Shown here piece by piece: positions 7,964-20,474 of a stretch of DNA of 64,000 bases. Both the position numbers and the translations under genes were made by a program. Under the pieces are notes generated by a model. That model did not search any database. It was given only the letters and a program-made list of their open reading frames with translations, and had not been told where the DNA came from. The number at the start of each line of letters is the position of its first letter. Position 1 is the first letter of the stretch. Origin of the DNA: Nocardia tengchongensis (lineage in GTDB: Bacteria > Actinomycetota > Actinomycetes > Mycobacteriales > Mycobacteriaceae); NCBI RefSeq assembly GCF_018362975.1, contig NZ_CP074371.1:2046001-2110000 (forward strand), read 5' to 3'.

Positions 7964-10900
7964 GTGCTGGAAGGACGCATCTTGGCAGTCTCCACCCAGA
8001 CCAAGGCCGGTATCCCCGGAGCCCCGAAGCGGGTGTCTTTCGCGAAGATTCGTGAACCCCTCGAGGTTCCCGGACTTCTCGATCTACAAACCGAATCGTT
8101 CGCCTGGCTGGTCGGTTCAGCAGACTGGCGTGAGCGTGCCACCGCGCGCGGCGACGTCACCAACCCCACCGGGGGCCTCGAGGAGGTGCTCGAGGAGCTG
8201 TCTCCGATCGAGGACTTCTCCGGCTCCATGTCGCTGTCCTTCTCCGACCCGCGCTTCGAAGAGGTCAAGGCCTCCATCGAGGAGTGCAAGGACAAGGACA
8301 TGACCTATGCGGCTCCGCTGTTCGTGACCGCGGAGTTCATCAACAACAACACCGGTGAGATCAAGTCTCAGACGGTCTTCATGGGTGATTTCCCGATGAT
8401 GACCGACAAGGGCACGTTCATCATCAACGGCACCGAGCGCGTCGTCGTGTCGCAGCTCGTCCGTTCGCCGGGTGTGTACTTCGACTCCTCCATCGACAAG
8501 TCGACCGAGAAGACGCTGCACTCCGTGCGTGTCATCCCGTCGCGTGGCGCGTGGCTGGAGTTCGACGTCGACAAGCGCGACACCGTCGGTGTCCGTATCG
8601 ACCGCAAGCGTCGTCAGCCGGTCACCGTGCTGCTCAAGGCGCTGGGTCTGACCACCGAGGAGATCACCGAGCGCTTCGGTTTCTCCGAGATCATGATGTC
8701 CACCCTCGAGAAGGACTCCACCCCGGGTCAGGACGAGGCGCTGCTCGACATCTACCGCAAGCTGCGTCCGGGCGAGCCGCCGACCAAGGAGTCCGCGCAG
8801 ACCCTGCTGGAGAACCTGTTCTTCAAGGAGAAGCGCTACGACCTGGCGCGCGTCGGTCGCTACAAGATCAACAAGAAGCTGGGCCTGAACCTGGACCAGC
8901 CGGTCACCGGCTCGACGCTGACCAAGGAAGACATCGTCGCGACGATCGAGTACCTGGTCCGTCTGCACCAGGGCGATCGCATGATGACCGCCCCCGGCGG
9001 CTCCGAGGTCCCGGTCGACGTCGACGACATCGACCACTTCGGCAACCGTCGTCTGCGGACGGTTGGCGAGCTGATCCAGAACCAGATCCGCGTGGGCCTC
9101 TCGCGTATGGAGCGCGTCGTGCGTGAGCGCATGACCACCCAGGACGTCGAGGCGATCACCCCGCAGACCCTGATCAACATCCGCCCGGTCGTGGCGGCGA
9201 TCAAGGAGTTCTTCGGCACCTCGCAGCTGTCGCAGTTCATGGACCAGAACAACCCGCTGTCGGGTCTGACCCACAAGCGTCGCCTGTCGGCGCTGGGCCC
9301 GGGTGGTCTGTCCCGTGAGCGCGCCGGCCTGGAAGTTCGTGACGTCCACCCGTCGCACTACGGCCGCATGTGCCCGATCGAGACCCCGGAAGGCCCGAAC
9401 ATCGGCCTGATCGGTTCGCTCTCGGTCTACGCGCGGGTCAACCCGTTCGGTTTCATCGAGACCCCGTACCGCAAGGTCGTCGACGGCCGCGTCACCGATG
9501 AGGTCAAGTACCTCACCGCCGACGAAGAGGACCGCCACATCCGCGCCCAGGCGAACTCGCCGGTCGACGCGGACGGCAACTTCCTCGAGGCGCGCGTTCT
9601 CGCCCGTCACGGCAACGAGGAAATGGAATACGTCGACGCGCACGCGGTCGACTACATGGACGTCTCCCCGCGCCAGATGGTGTCGGTCGCGACCGCCATG
9701 ATTCCGTTCCTCGAGCACGACGACGCCAACCGTGCCCTCATGGGCGCGAACATGCAGCGTCAGGCCGTGCCGCTGATCCGTTCCGAGTCGCCGCTGGTCG
9801 GCACCGGTATGGAGCTGCGTGCCGCGGTCGACGCCGGCGACGTGGTCGTGAACCAGAAGGCCGGTGTGGTGGAAGAGGTCTCGGCCGACTTCATCACCGT
9901 CATGCACGACGACGGCACCCGCCGCAGCTACCGCCTGCGCAAGTTCGAGCGCTCCAACCAGGGCACCTGCGCGAACCAGCGTCCGATCGTGGACGAGGGC
10001 ACCCGCGTGGAGGCCGGGCACGTGCTCGCCGACGGTCCTTGCACCGAGAACGGTGAGATGGCCCTGGGCAAGAACCTGCTCGTGGCGATCATGCCGTGGG
10101 AAGGCCACAACTACGAGGACGCGATCATCCTGTCGCAGCGCCTCGTGGAGGACGACGTGCTCACCTCGATCCACATCGAGGAGCACGAGATCGACGCTCG
10201 CGACACCAAGCTCGGTGCCGAGGAGATCACCCGGGACATCCCGAACGTCTCCGACGAGGTCCTCGCGGACCTGGACGAGCGCGGCATCGTGCGCATCGGC
10301 GCGGAGGTCCGTGACGGCGACATCCTGGTCGGCAAGGTCACCCCGAAGGGTGAGACCGAGCTGACCCCCGAGGAGCGCCTGCTGCGCGCCATCTTCGGTG
10401 AGAAGGCTCGCGAGGTTCGCGACACCTCCCTGAAGGTGCCCCACGGTGAGTCCGGCAAGGTCATCGGCGTGCGCGTCTTCTCGCGTGACGACGACGACGA
10501 TCTGCCCCCGGGTGTCAACGAGCTGGTGCGCGTCTACGTCGCGCAGAAGCGCAAGATCCAGGACGGCGACAAGCTCGCCGGTCGCCACGGCAACAAGGGT
10601 GTCATCGGCAAGATCCTGCCGCAGGAGGACATGCCGTTCCTCCCGGACGGCACTCCGGTCGACATCATCCTGAACACCCACGGTGTGCCGCGTCGTATGA
10701 ACATCGGTCAGGTGCTGGAAACCCACCTGGGTTACATCGCCAAGACCGGTTGGCAGGTCGAGGGTTCTCCCGATTGGGCGAAGAACCTGCCGGCCGAGAT
10801 GATCGGACAGCCCGCCGACACGAACATCGCCACCCCGGTGTTCGACGGTGCGCGCGAGGAAGAGCTGACCGGCCTGCTCGGTTCGACTCTGCCGAACCGC

Positions 10901-11452
10901 GACGGCGAGAAGATGATCAACGACGACGGCAAGGCGATCCTGCTGGACGGCCGCTCCGGCGAGCCGTTCCCGTACCCGGTGTCCGTTGGCTACATGTACA
11001 TCCTGAAGCTGCACCACCTGGTCGACGACAAGATCCACGCGCGTTCGACCGGTCCGTACTCGATGATCACGCAGCAGCCGCTGGGTGGTAAGGCGCAGTT
11101 CGGTGGTCAGCGCTTCGGTGAAATGGAATGTTGGGCCATGCAGGCGTACGGCGCGGCCTACACCCTGCAGGAACTCCTCACCATCAAGTCGGACGACGTG
11201 GTCGGCCGCGTGAAGGTGTACGAGGCCATCGTCAAGGGCGAGAACATTCCGGAGCCGGGTATCCCGGAGTCGTTCAAGGTTCTGCTCAAGGAGCTCCAGT
11301 CGCTGTGCCTGAACGTGGAGGTGCTGTCCTCGGACGGCGCCGCCATCGAGATGCGCGACGGCGACGACGAGGACCTGGAGCGCGCCGCGGCGAACCTGGG
11401 TATCAACCTGTCCCGCAACGAGGCTGCGACGGTCGACGACCTGGCGCAGTGA
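7964..11452 (+). CDS. rpoB: RNA polymerase beta subunit
   Basis: Essential core subunit of RNA polymerase, 1162 residues, nearly colinear with mycobacterial RpoB. The rifampicin-binding segment (about residues 418-447: [22 protein letters not shown]) has the wild-type Ser, His and Asp residues, so it resembles a rifampicin-sensitive housekeeping copy rather than the resistant second copy some Nocardia carry. The C-terminal clamp region ([13 protein letters not shown]) is intact. The outer GTG 7964 is used by analogy with relatives. However, GGAAGGA at 7967-7973 is ideally placed for the in-frame TTG at 7982, which may be the true start. It is followed 93 bases later by rpoC. Confidence 0.98.
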   Translation: MLEGRILAVSTQTKAGIPGAPKRVSFAKIREPLEVPGLLDLQTESFAWLVGSADWRERATARGDVTNPTGGLEEVLEELSPIEDFSGSMSLSFSDPRFEEVKASIEECKDKDMTYAAPLFVTAEFINNNTGEIKSQTVFMGDFPMMTDKGTFIINGTERVVVSQLVRSPGVYFDSSIDKSTEKTLHSVRVIPSRGAWLEFDVDKRDTVGVRIDRKRRQPVTVLLKALGLTTEEITERFGFSEIMMSTLEKDSTPGQDEALLDIYRKLRPGEPPTKESAQTLLENLFFKEKRYDLARVGRYKINKKLGLNLDQPVTGSTLTKEDIVATIEYLVRLHQGDRMMTAPGGSEVPVDVDDIDHFGNRRLRTVGELIQNQIRVGLSRMERVVRERMTTQDVEAITPQTLINIRPVVAAIKEFFGTSQLSQFMDQNNPLSGLTHKRRLSALGPGGLSRERAGLEVRDVHPSHYGRMCPIETPEGPNIGLIGSLSVYARVNPFGFIETPYRKVVDGRVTDEVKYLTADEEDRHIRAQANSPVDADGNFLEARVLARHGNEEMEYVDAHAVDYMDVSPRQMVSVATAMIPFLEHDDANRALMGANMQRQAVPLIRSESPLVGTGMELRAAVDAGDVVVNQKAGVVEEVSADFITVMHDDGTRRSYRLRKFERSNQGTCANQRPIVDEGTRVEAGHVLADGPCTENGEMALGKNLLVAIMPWEGHNYEDAIILSQRLVEDDVLTSIHIEEHEIDARDTKLGAEEITRDIPNVSDEVLADLDERGIVRIGAEVRDGDILVGKVTPKGETELTPEERLLRAIFGEKAREVRDTSLKVPHGESGKVIGVRVFSRDDDDDLPPGVNELVRVYVAQKRKIQDGDKLAGRHGNKGVIGKILPQEDMPFLPDGTPVDIILNTHGVPRRMNIGQVLETHLGYIAKTGWQVEGSPDWAKNLPAEMIGQPADTNIATPVFDGAREEELTGLLGSTLPNRDGEKMINDDGKAILLDGRSGEPFPYPVSVGYMYILKLHHLVDDKIHARSTGPYSMITQQPLGGKAQFGGQRFGEMECWAMQAYGAAYTLQELLTIKSDDVVGRVKVYEAIVKGENIPEPGIPESFKVLLKELQSLCLNVEVLSSDGAAIEMRDGDDEDLERAAANLGINLSRNEAATVDDLAQ

Positions 11453-11461
11453 GCGATCGGT

Positions 11462-11487
11462 CCGGGAACGTCGAGAGGCGTTCCCGG
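11462..11487 (+). other. hairpin in the rpoB-rpoC gap
   Basis: Perfect 9-bp arms CCGGGAACG (11462-11470) and CGTTCCCGG (11479-11487) around an 8-base loop, ten bases after the rpoB stop. There is no T-run, so it is not an intrinsic terminator. It may be a processing or stability element between the two cistrons. Confidence 0.4.
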
Positions 11488-11545
11488 GCAACGGATTTAG
11501 CGAACTTTTGCTCATACTCAACCCGAACAGGGGAAAGGAAGTTAC

Positions 11546-14500
11546 GTGCTAGACGTCAACTTCTTCGATGAACTCCGGATCGGCCTGGCGACCGCCGAAG
11601 ACATTCGTAATTGGTCGTTTGGTGAGGTCAAGAAGCCGGAGACCATCAACTACCGCACGTTGAAGCCGGAGAAGGACGGCCTCTTCTGCGAGAAGATCTT
11701 CGGTCCCACCCGGGACTGGGAGTGCTACTGCGGTAAGTACAAGCGCGTCCGCTTCAAGGGCATCATCTGTGAGCGCTGTGGCGTCGAGGTGACTCGCGCC
11801 AAGGTGCGTCGTGAGCGCATGGGCCACATCGAGCTGGCCGCCCCGGTCACCCACATCTGGTACTTCAAGGGTGTCCCGTCGCGTCTGGGCTACCTGCTCG
11901 ACCTGGCGCCGAAGGATCTCGAGAAGATCATCTACTTCGCCGCCTACGTCATCACCGCTGTCGATGACGAGCTGCGCCACAACGAGCTGTCCACGCTCGA
12001 GGCGGAGATGGAGGTCGAGAAGAAGACCGTCGCCGATCAGCGTGACGCCGACCTCGAGGCCCGCGCCCAGAAGCTGGAAGCCGACCTGGCCGAGCTGGAG
12101 GCCGAGGGCGCCAAGTCCGACGTCCGCCGCAAGGTCAAGGACGGCGGCGAGCGCGAGATGCGTCAGCTGCGCGACCGCGCCCAGCGTGAGCTGGACCGGC
12201 TCGACGAGATCTGGACCACCTTCACCAAGCTGGCCAAGAAGCAGCTGATCATCGACGAGGTGATCTACCGCGAGCTGCAGGACCGCTACGGCGAGTACTT
12301 CACCGGTGCCATGGGCGCCGAGGCGATCCAGAAGCTCATGCAGGATTTCGACATCCCGGCCGAGGCCGAGAACCTGCGCGAGACCATCCGTACGGGCAAG
12401 GGCCAGAAGAAGCTTCGCGCGCTGAAGCGTCTGAAGGTCGTGGCCGCGTTCCAGACCAACGGCAACTCGCCGATGGGCATGGTCCTCGACGCCGTTCCGG
12501 TGATCCCGCCGGAGCTGCGCCCGATGGTGCAGCTCGACGGTGGCCGCTTCGCGACCTCCGACCTGAACGACCTGTACCGCCGCGTCATCAACCGCAACAA
12601 CCGTTTGAAGCGACTGATCGATCTGGGTGCGCCCGAGATCATCGTGAACAACGAGAAGCGCATGCTTCAGGAGTCGGTGGACGCGCTGTTCGACAACGGC
12701 CGTCGTGGCCGTCCGGTCACCGGTCCGGGTAACCGCCCGCTGAAGTCGCTGAGCGATCTACTCAAGGGCAAGCAGGGTCGTTTCCGTCAGAACCTGCTCG
12801 GTAAGCGTGTCGACTACTCCGGCCGTTCGGTCATCGTGGTCGGTCCGCAGCTGAAGCTGCACCAGTGTGGTCTGCCCAAGCTGATGGCGCTCGAGCTGTT
12901 CAAGCCGTTCGTCATGAAGCGTCTGGTCGACCTGAACCACGCGCAGAACATCAAGTCCGCCAAGCGGATGGTCGAGCGTCAGCGTCCCCAGGTGTGGGAT
13001 GTCCTCGAAGAGGTCATCTCCGAGCACCCGGTGCTGCTGAACCGTGCGCCCACCCTGCACCGCCTGGGTATCCAGGCCTTCGAGCCGCTGCTGGTCGAAG
13101 GTAAGGCCATCCAGCTGCACCCGCTCGTGTGTGAGGCGTTCAACGCCGACTTCGACGGTGACCAGATGGCCGTGCACCTCCCGCTGTCCGCGGAGGCGCA
13201 GGCCGAGGCCCGCATCCTGATGCTGTCCTCGAACAACATCCTGTCGCCGGCGTCGGGTCGTCCGCTCGCCATGCCGCGTCTGGACATGGTGACCGGCCTG
13301 TTCTACCTGACCCGCCTGGAAGAGGGCGCGGTCGGCGAGTACAAGGCCGCCACCAAGGACGAGGCCGAGTTCGGTGTCTACTCCTCGCCCGCCGAGGCGC
13401 AGATGGCCGTGGACCGCGGTGACCTGACCGTGCGTTCGCTGATCAAGGTCCGCCTGACCGAGCAGCGTCCGCCGAAGGACGTCGAGGCCGAGCTGTTCCC
13501 GGATGGCTGGCAGCGTGGCGACGCGTGGATCTGCAAGACCACCCTGGGTCGCGTGATCTTCAACGATCTGCTCCCGGCGGACTACGCGTTCATCGACGAG
13601 CCGATGCCGAAGAAGCGTCAGGCGGCGATCATCAACGATCTCGCCGAGCGCTACCCGATGATCGTGGTCGCGCAGACCGTCGACAAGCTCAAGGACGCCG
13701 GCTTCTACTGGGCCACGCGTTCGGGTGTCACCGTCTCCATGTCGGACGTGCTTGTTCCGCCGGAGAAGGCGGAGATCATGGCGCGTTACGACGCGCAGGC
13801 CGACCAGATCGAGAAGAAGTACCAGCGTGGTGCTCTCGATCACCAGGAGCGCAACAACGCCCTGGTCAAGATCTGGCAGGAAGCGACCGAAGAGGTCGGT
13901 AAGGCGCTGCGTGCGCACTACCCGGCCGACAACCCGATCATCACGATCGTCGACTCGGGCGCCACGGGTAACTTCACCCAGACTCGTACCCTCGCGGGCA
14001 TGAAGGGTCTGGTGACCAACCCGAAGGGTGAGTTCATCCCGCAGCCGATCAAGTCCTCCTTCCGTGAGGGTCTGACGGTTCTGGAGTACTTCATCAACAC
14101 CCACGGTGCGCGTAAGGGTCTGGCCGACACCGCGCTTCGTACCGCCGACTCGGGTTACCTGACCCGTCGTCTGGTGGACGTGTCGCAGGACGTCATCGTG
14201 CGCGAGACCGACTGTGGCACCGAGCGCGGCATCGTGGTGCCGATCGCGGAGAAGCAGGCCGACGGCTCCGTCATCCGTGACGCGCATGTCGAGACCAGCA
14301 CCTACGCTCGTACGCTGGCCACCGACGCGGTGGACGCCAAGGGCAATGTCGTCGTCGAGAAGGGCCACGACCTGGGCGATCCCGCCCTGGAGGCGCTGCT
14401 CGAGGCCGGCATCACCGAGGTGAAGGTCCGCTCCGTGCTGACCTGCACCACCGGCACACGGCGTGTGTGCCACCTGCTACGGCCGCTCGATGGCGACCGG

Positions 14501-15500
14501 CAAGCTGGTGGACATCGGTGAGGCCGTCGGTATCGTCGCCGCCCAGTCCATCGGTGAGCCCGGTACCCAGCTGACCATGCGTACCTTCCACCAGGGTGGT
14601 GTCGCGGGTGACGACATCACGGGTGGTCTGCCCCGCGTGCAGGAGCTCTTCGAGGCTCGTGTGCCCAAGGGCAAGGCCCCCATCGCCGAGGTGTCGGGTC
14701 GCGTGCGGCTCGAGGACGACGACCGCTTCTACAAGATCACGATCATCCCGGACGACGGGTCGGACGAGGTCCTGTACGACAAGCTGTCGAAGCGTCAGCG
14801 TCTGCGGGTGTTCAAGCACGAGGACGGCTCCGAGCGTCTCCTGGCCGACGGTGACCACGTCGAGGTCGGTCAGCAGCTGCTCGAGGGTTCGGCCGATCCG
14901 CACGAGGTGCTGCGCGTGATGGGTCCGCGTCAGGTGCAGGTCCACCTGGTCCACGAGGTCCAGGAGGTGTACCGCTCGCAGGGTGTGTCCATCCACGACA
15001 AGCACATCGAGGTGATCGTTCGCCAGATGCTGCGCCGCGTCACCATCATCGATTCGGGTGCGACCGAGTTCCTCCCGGGTTCGCTGGTGGAGCGCGCCGA
15101 GTTCGAGTCCGCCAACCGCCGCGTGGTCGCGGAGGGTGGCGAGCCCGCCTCGGGTCGTCCGGTCCTCATGGGTATCACCAAGGCGTCGCTCGCGACCGAT
15201 TCGTGGCTGTCGGCGGCCTCCTTCCAGGAGACCACCCGCGTGCTCACGGACGCCGCGATCAACTGCCGCTCCGACAAGCTGATCGGCCTGAAGGAGAACG
15301 TGATCATCGGTAAGCTGATCCCGGCCGGTACCGGTATCAACCGTTACCGCAACATCCAGGTTCAGCCCACCGAAGAGGCGCGCCAGGCGGCGTACGCTGT
15401 CCCGTCCTACGACGACAGCTACTACAGCCCGGACGGCTTCGGCACCTCCACCGGTGCCGCGGTCCCGCTGGACGACTACGGCTTCAGCGACTACCGCTAA
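11546..15500 (+). CDS. rpoC: RNA polymerase beta' subunit, apparent one-base insertion near 14456-14462
   Basis: Essential catalytic subunit. A GTG start follows AGGGGAAAGGAAG. The N-terminal zinc site (Cys60, 62, 75, 78) and the active-site NADFDGDQ triad (Asp535, 537, 539) are present. The first frame runs to 14521 but turns into unrelated sequence after VLTCTTGT. The rest of the protein ([10 protein letters not shown] onward, through the C-terminal '[11 protein letters not shown]') is in the +1 frame from about 14463 to 15500. Seven bases stand where six are expected between GGC (14453-14455) and GTG (14463). The shift falls inside the second zinc-binding Cys cluster. Because the gene is essential, a sequencing or assembly error is the likeliest cause. 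Confidence 0.95.
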
Positions 15501-15523
15501 GCATGTAGCCAGGCAATGGAATT

Positions 15524-15562
15524 CGGCCCCCGCTCCGTTCGGAGCGGGGGCCGGACTCTTTT
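15524..15562 (+). terminator. rho-independent terminator of rpoBC
   Basis: A 13-bp perfect GC stem (15524-15536 with 15541-15553) with a GTTC loop, followed by CTCTTTT. It lies 24 bases after the rpoC stop. Confidence 0.85.
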
Positions 15563-15634
15563 CCGGCCCGGGCCGGAGTGCGGGGTCTATGCTGATTGCG
15601 CCGATGTAGCCAGCCCCGTCCATGGGAGAAGCCG

Positions 15635-16108
15635 ATGTCGCGTGGTCGTTCGATCGATGTTCGTCAGGGTGCCGTCGCGGCCGCCGCGGGGCTGGCGTTG
15701 CTCACCCTCGCGGCTCCGCCCGCGGCGGCCGATCCGGGGCTGGGCGGTTGTAGCCACGGTGGAATGCTCAGCGGCGCCAGGATTCCGGGCACCGGCAGCG
15801 CCGGGCAGAGCGTGCGCCGCGAAGCGGACGTGTGGGGGTGTTCCAGTCCGCTGCTGCCCGGTATCGAGTCGGGCCATTTCAGCGCCGAGCTCCCGTTCAA
15901 CAGCCTGAACGCGCCGACCCTGGGCCAATTCGCCTGGGGCGATGGCAGTGTCAGCTCGGTGATCGGTCAGCTCAACGGCTTGTGGACGATCACCGGCGGC
16001 CCGGGCGGCGGTCACACCTTCCGCTTCGACCTCGCGCACGAGATGAACGTGTGGTGGTACCACTGGGACGACAGCATGCCGGTGCGGTCGGTGAGCTTCC
16101 TCGAGTGA
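15635..16108 (+). CDS. small secreted protein of unknown function
   Basis: 157 residues starting at ATG 15635, with GGGAGA 6 bases upstream. A clear Sec signal peptide (hydrophobic Ala/Leu stretch, cleavage around AAA-DPG near residue 30) leads to a Gly/Ser-rich exported domain. Three Cys remain in the mature part, one near the new N-terminus and one in 'VWGCSS'. The family was not recognised, though the sequence style resembles small exported mycobacterial and nocardial proteins. It ends one base before the convergent stress-protein gene. Confidence 0.75.
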   Translation: MSRGRSIDVRQGAVAAAAGLALLTLAAPPAAADPGLGGCSHGGMLSGARIPGTGSAGQSVRREADVWGCSSPLLPGIESGHFSAELPFNSLNAPTLGQFAWGDGSVSSVIGQLNGLWTITGGPGGGHTFRFDLAHEMNVWWYHWDDSMPVRSVSFLE

Positions 16109-16109
16109 A

Positions 16110-16676
16110 TCACGCTGGGGGAGTGGTCAGTTGGCGCCCGGGGTACCAGGTCCGCCGGACTGCCGGCGCGGTTTCGCGGGTATCCGTGACGACGACGAGC
16201 TCGGTCGGGGTGTGGCGCCGGATCTCGCCGGACAGGGTGCCCAGCCAGCGGCCTTTCCTGGTGCCCGCGTCGTGATCCGCGACGACCAGTACGGCGGCGC
16301 CGGTCTCGGCGGCGACCCCGAGCAGGGCCTTGACCAGTGAGCCGGGTACGGCGCGTCGGACGATGCGCTGCACGCCTCGCGCTGCTGCCCGTTCCCCGGC
16401 CGTTCGCAGGATCTCGTCGACGGCGGCGCTGCCGTGCATGAGGTAGGCCTCGTTCTTCAAAAGGTCTGCCGCACCGGTGATGTCACGGCAGCGCTTGCCG
16501 TCGTAGGCGCAGACGAGCACCAGCGGCGCGCCGGTCGTGGCGGCGAGGCTCGCAGCTTTGTCGACGGCCGCGTCGGAGAGTCCGGAGCCGTCGACACCCA
16601 CCAGGACGGGTCCGTGCGGGGGCAGGGACGTCCCTCGATGACCGGACCTGTTCTCGGTGAGCACATTTCGTGTCAT
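16110..16676 (-). CDS. universal stress protein (UspA family)
   Basis: 188 residues with a single Usp domain. It begins with the beta-strand/loop 'VLVGVDGSGLSDAAV' (about residues 24-38) and ends with an ATP-binding-type segment in which the usual G-x2-G-x9-G(S/T) glycine motif is only partly kept ('VVADHDAGTRKGRWLGTLSGEI'-like region, about 134-155). It is transcribed away from the two-component genes upstream on the same strand (gap 83 bases), so the three probably form one unit. Usp genes next to a sensor kinase and NarL-type regulator recall the DosR-type arrangement, but no DosR box was verified. Confidence 0.8.
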   Translation of the reverse strand: MTRNVLTENRSGHRGTSLPPHGPVLVGVDGSGLSDAAVDKAASLAATTGAPLVLVCAYDGKRCRDITGAADLLKNEAYLMHGSAAVDEILRTAGERAAARGVQRIVRRAVPGSLVKALLGVAAETGAAVLVVADHDAGTRKGRWLGTLSGEIRRHTPTELVVVTDTRETAPAVRRTWYPGRQLTTPPA

Positions 16677-16759
16677 GCTGCAATTGTTCGCGGGATTGCC
16701 CCGGCGCCGTGACGTCCGGCAGGTTGATCTTCGTGTCCACCCATCGGTGGACAGTGCCG

Positions 16760-17383
16760 TCAGAAATCGAGCAGGCCGCGCGCCATCGCGGTGGTCACCG
16801 CCGCCGTCCGGTCGGATACCTCGAGTTTGCTGAAGACCCGCAACAGATGCGTTTTGACGGTCGCTTCGCTGATGTGGAGCTCGTGCCCGATATCCGCGTT
16901 CGTCTCGCCCATCGCCACCCGGGCGAGCACCTGCAGTTCACGGGCCGACAGCGTGGGCTGCGCGGGTCGGCGCAGCCGGTTGACCAGACGGTCGGCGACG
17001 GTGGGCGCGAGTACGGTCTCGCCGCGCGCCGCCGCTCGGATCGCGTTGGCCAGTTCGACGCGTGAGGCGTCCTTCAGCAGGTATCCCGCCCCGCCGGCCT
17101 CCACGGCGCGCAGGATGTCGCTCTCGGTTTCGTAGGTGGTGACCACGATGATCCTGGTGTCGGGCAGGATCGCGAGGATCCGTTCGGTCGCCTCCACCCC
17201 GTCGCCGCCGGGCATGCGCAGATCCATCAGCACGACGTCCGGTCGCACCGTCGCGGCCAGGGCCAAAGCTTCTGTGCCGGAACCGGCTTCGCCGCTGACG
17301 GTGAGATCGGCTTCGGCCTCGAGCATGCCGCGCAGGCCCTCGCGGACCATGGGATGGTCGTCGACGAGCATCACCGTGATCAC
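16760..17383 (-). CDS. two-component response regulator, NarL/LuxR family
   Basis: 207 residues from GTG 17383, which overlaps the stop of the kinase gene (GTGA), so the pair is translationally coupled. The receiver domain (residues 1-120) shows the acidic pair DD near residue 8, the phospho-acceptor Asp in VVLMDLRMPG (about 53) and the conserved Lys in GYLLKDAS (about 103). The C-terminal LuxR-type helix-turn-helix spans about residues 140-205 (LSARELQVL, ISEATVKTHL). It controls an unknown regulon from the cytoplasm. The cognate kinase is immediately upstream. Confidence 0.92.
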   Translation of the reverse strand: MITVMLVDDHPMVREGLRGMLEAEADLTVSGEAGSGTEALALAATVRPDVVLMDLRMPGGDGVEATERILAILPDTRIIVVTTYETESDILRAVEAGGAGYLLKDASRVELANAIRAAARGETVLAPTVADRLVNRLRRPAQPTLSARELQVLARVAMGETNADIGHELHISEATVKTHLLRVFSKLEVSDRTAAVTTAMARGLLDF

Positions 17384-18600
17384 GCGGGAATCTCGACTTC
17401 CACCGTGGTTCCGTGCCCGGGCCGGCTCGATACCGACATCGTTCCCCCTACCTGTTCGGCCCGTTCCCGCATCCCGCGCAGGCCGAAGCCGGTGGATATG
17501 CGGTCGAAAGCGAAGCCGGTCCCGTCGTCTGTCACCGACAGCCGGACACAAGCGCCGGTCTGCCGCATGTCCACGGTCACCGCCGAGGCCTCGGCGTGCT
17601 TGCGCACGTTCGAGAATGCCTCCTGCGCGACCCGCAACAGCACCACCTCACCCGCGGTGTCGAGGGCGGGAAAGGTCTCGGCCGCGTTGACCGTCACGGT
17701 GATACCGGTGGCATCGGCGAGCCGGTCGCCTTGGCGCCGAACGGAATCGACGAGTGAACCCTCGCTCAGCACCGACGGCGTCAGTTCGACGACCATCGAC
17801 CGGGCCTCGGCGAGGTTCTCCCGCGCGGTGTCCCGGATGAGTCCGATATGTCGGCGCGCCGTTTCCGGGTTCGCGTCGATCTCCGACTCGACCGCCTGCG
17901 CGAGGGCGACGATGCTGGTGAATCCCTGCGCCAACGTGTCATGGATTTCCCGTGCCAGCCGGGCTCTTTCGTCCGATCGACCGGCCACGTGCGACAGCCG
18001 GGCCGTTTCGGCCCGGCTCTGCGCCAGCTGCTCGAGCAGCGCCGCCTGCTGCTCGCCGCGTTCGACCGCCACGGTGATCGCGCTGCCGACCATCGGGCTG
18101 AGGACCAGCCCGATGAGCGAGAGCGACAGTGCCAGTGGCACATCCGGACCGTGGGCGCCCTGGGTCGCAAGAGCTGCCAGCGGGATGATCGCGCTGACGG
18201 CGGTACCCGTCACCAGCGCGGTGCGCAGCGGCAGCGCCAGGTAGATGAGTGAGTAGACCACGGGAAGTACGGCTACCGCGCCGGCGGAGAGGTTGATGGC
18301 GACGATGAACAGGGCCACCACGCCGAACGTGAATCCCGCTGTCCGACCGTTCAATTCCCGGGACGAGTAGGACTCGCCGCGGCCGACGTGGACCTTGCCG
18401 AGTACCAGGGTCCAGACCACGATGCCGGCCAGGGCGGCGCAGGCGCCGAGCCGGCCGGCGGTGGAGTGGCTGTGGATGAGGAAGACGACCACGCTCGCCG
18501 CGAGACCGCCGATGACGACGAAGCCGGCCCAGAGCGGATACCAGGGACCTGGCGGTGGGCCGGTCGTGGCTTCGGTGCCCTGTGCCGACGCGCCGTTCAT
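17380..18600 (-). CDS. membrane sensor histidine kinase (HPK7/NarX-like)
   Basis: 406 residues. Five or six hydrophobic segments fill the first 170 residues, with little extracellular sequence between them, so the signal is probably sensed in or at the membrane. A short coiled linker leads to the HisKA_3 dimerisation domain with phospho-acceptor His in REIHDTLAQGF (about residue 218), then a HATPase_c domain (about 310-405; N box near 'EAFSNVRKHA', G boxes DDGTGF and GLRGMRER). It is the first gene of the kinase-regulator-(stress protein) unit. The ligand is unknown. Confidence 0.92.
   Translation of the reverse strand: MNGASAQGTEATTGPPPGPWYPLWAGFVVIGGLAASVVVFLIHSHSTAGRLGACAALAGIVVWTLVLGKVHVGRGESYSSRELNGRTAGFTFGVVALFIVAINLSAGAVAVLPVVYSLIYLALPLRTALVTGTAVSAIIPLAALATQGAHGPDVPLALSLSLIGLVLSPMVGSAITVAVERGEQQAALLEQLAQSRAETARLSHVAGRSDERARLAREIHDTLAQGFTSIVALAQAVESEIDANPETARRHIGLIRDTARENLAEARSMVVELTPSVLSEGSLVDSVRRQGDRLADATGITVTVNAAETFPALDTAGEVVLLRVAQEAFSNVRKHAEASAVTVDMRQTGACVRLSVTDDGTGFAFDRISTGFGLRGMRERAEQVGGTMSVSSRPGHGTTVEVEIPA

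Positions 18601-20474
<1,874 letters not shown>

Noticed and set aside
9216..9306. Rifampicin-resistance changes in RpoB
   Set aside because: The resistance-determining residues match the wild-type mycobacterial sequence.
8117..11521. 1134-codon open frame opposite rpoB
   Set aside because: Mirror of a codon-biased conserved gene; composition (Val/Leu/Asp/Arg/His-rich) and absence of any domain mark it as a shadow.
14440..14521. Programmed +1 frameshifting in rpoC
   Set aside because: No slippery codon/stop arrangement or stimulatory structure is evident, and five other one-base breaks in the window make an error the simpler explanation.
16110..18600. DosR/DosS dormancy module
   Set aside because: A universal stress protein, NarL-type regulator and kinase are adjacent, but the kinase is an integral membrane protein without GAF/heme domains, and no DosR box was identified.
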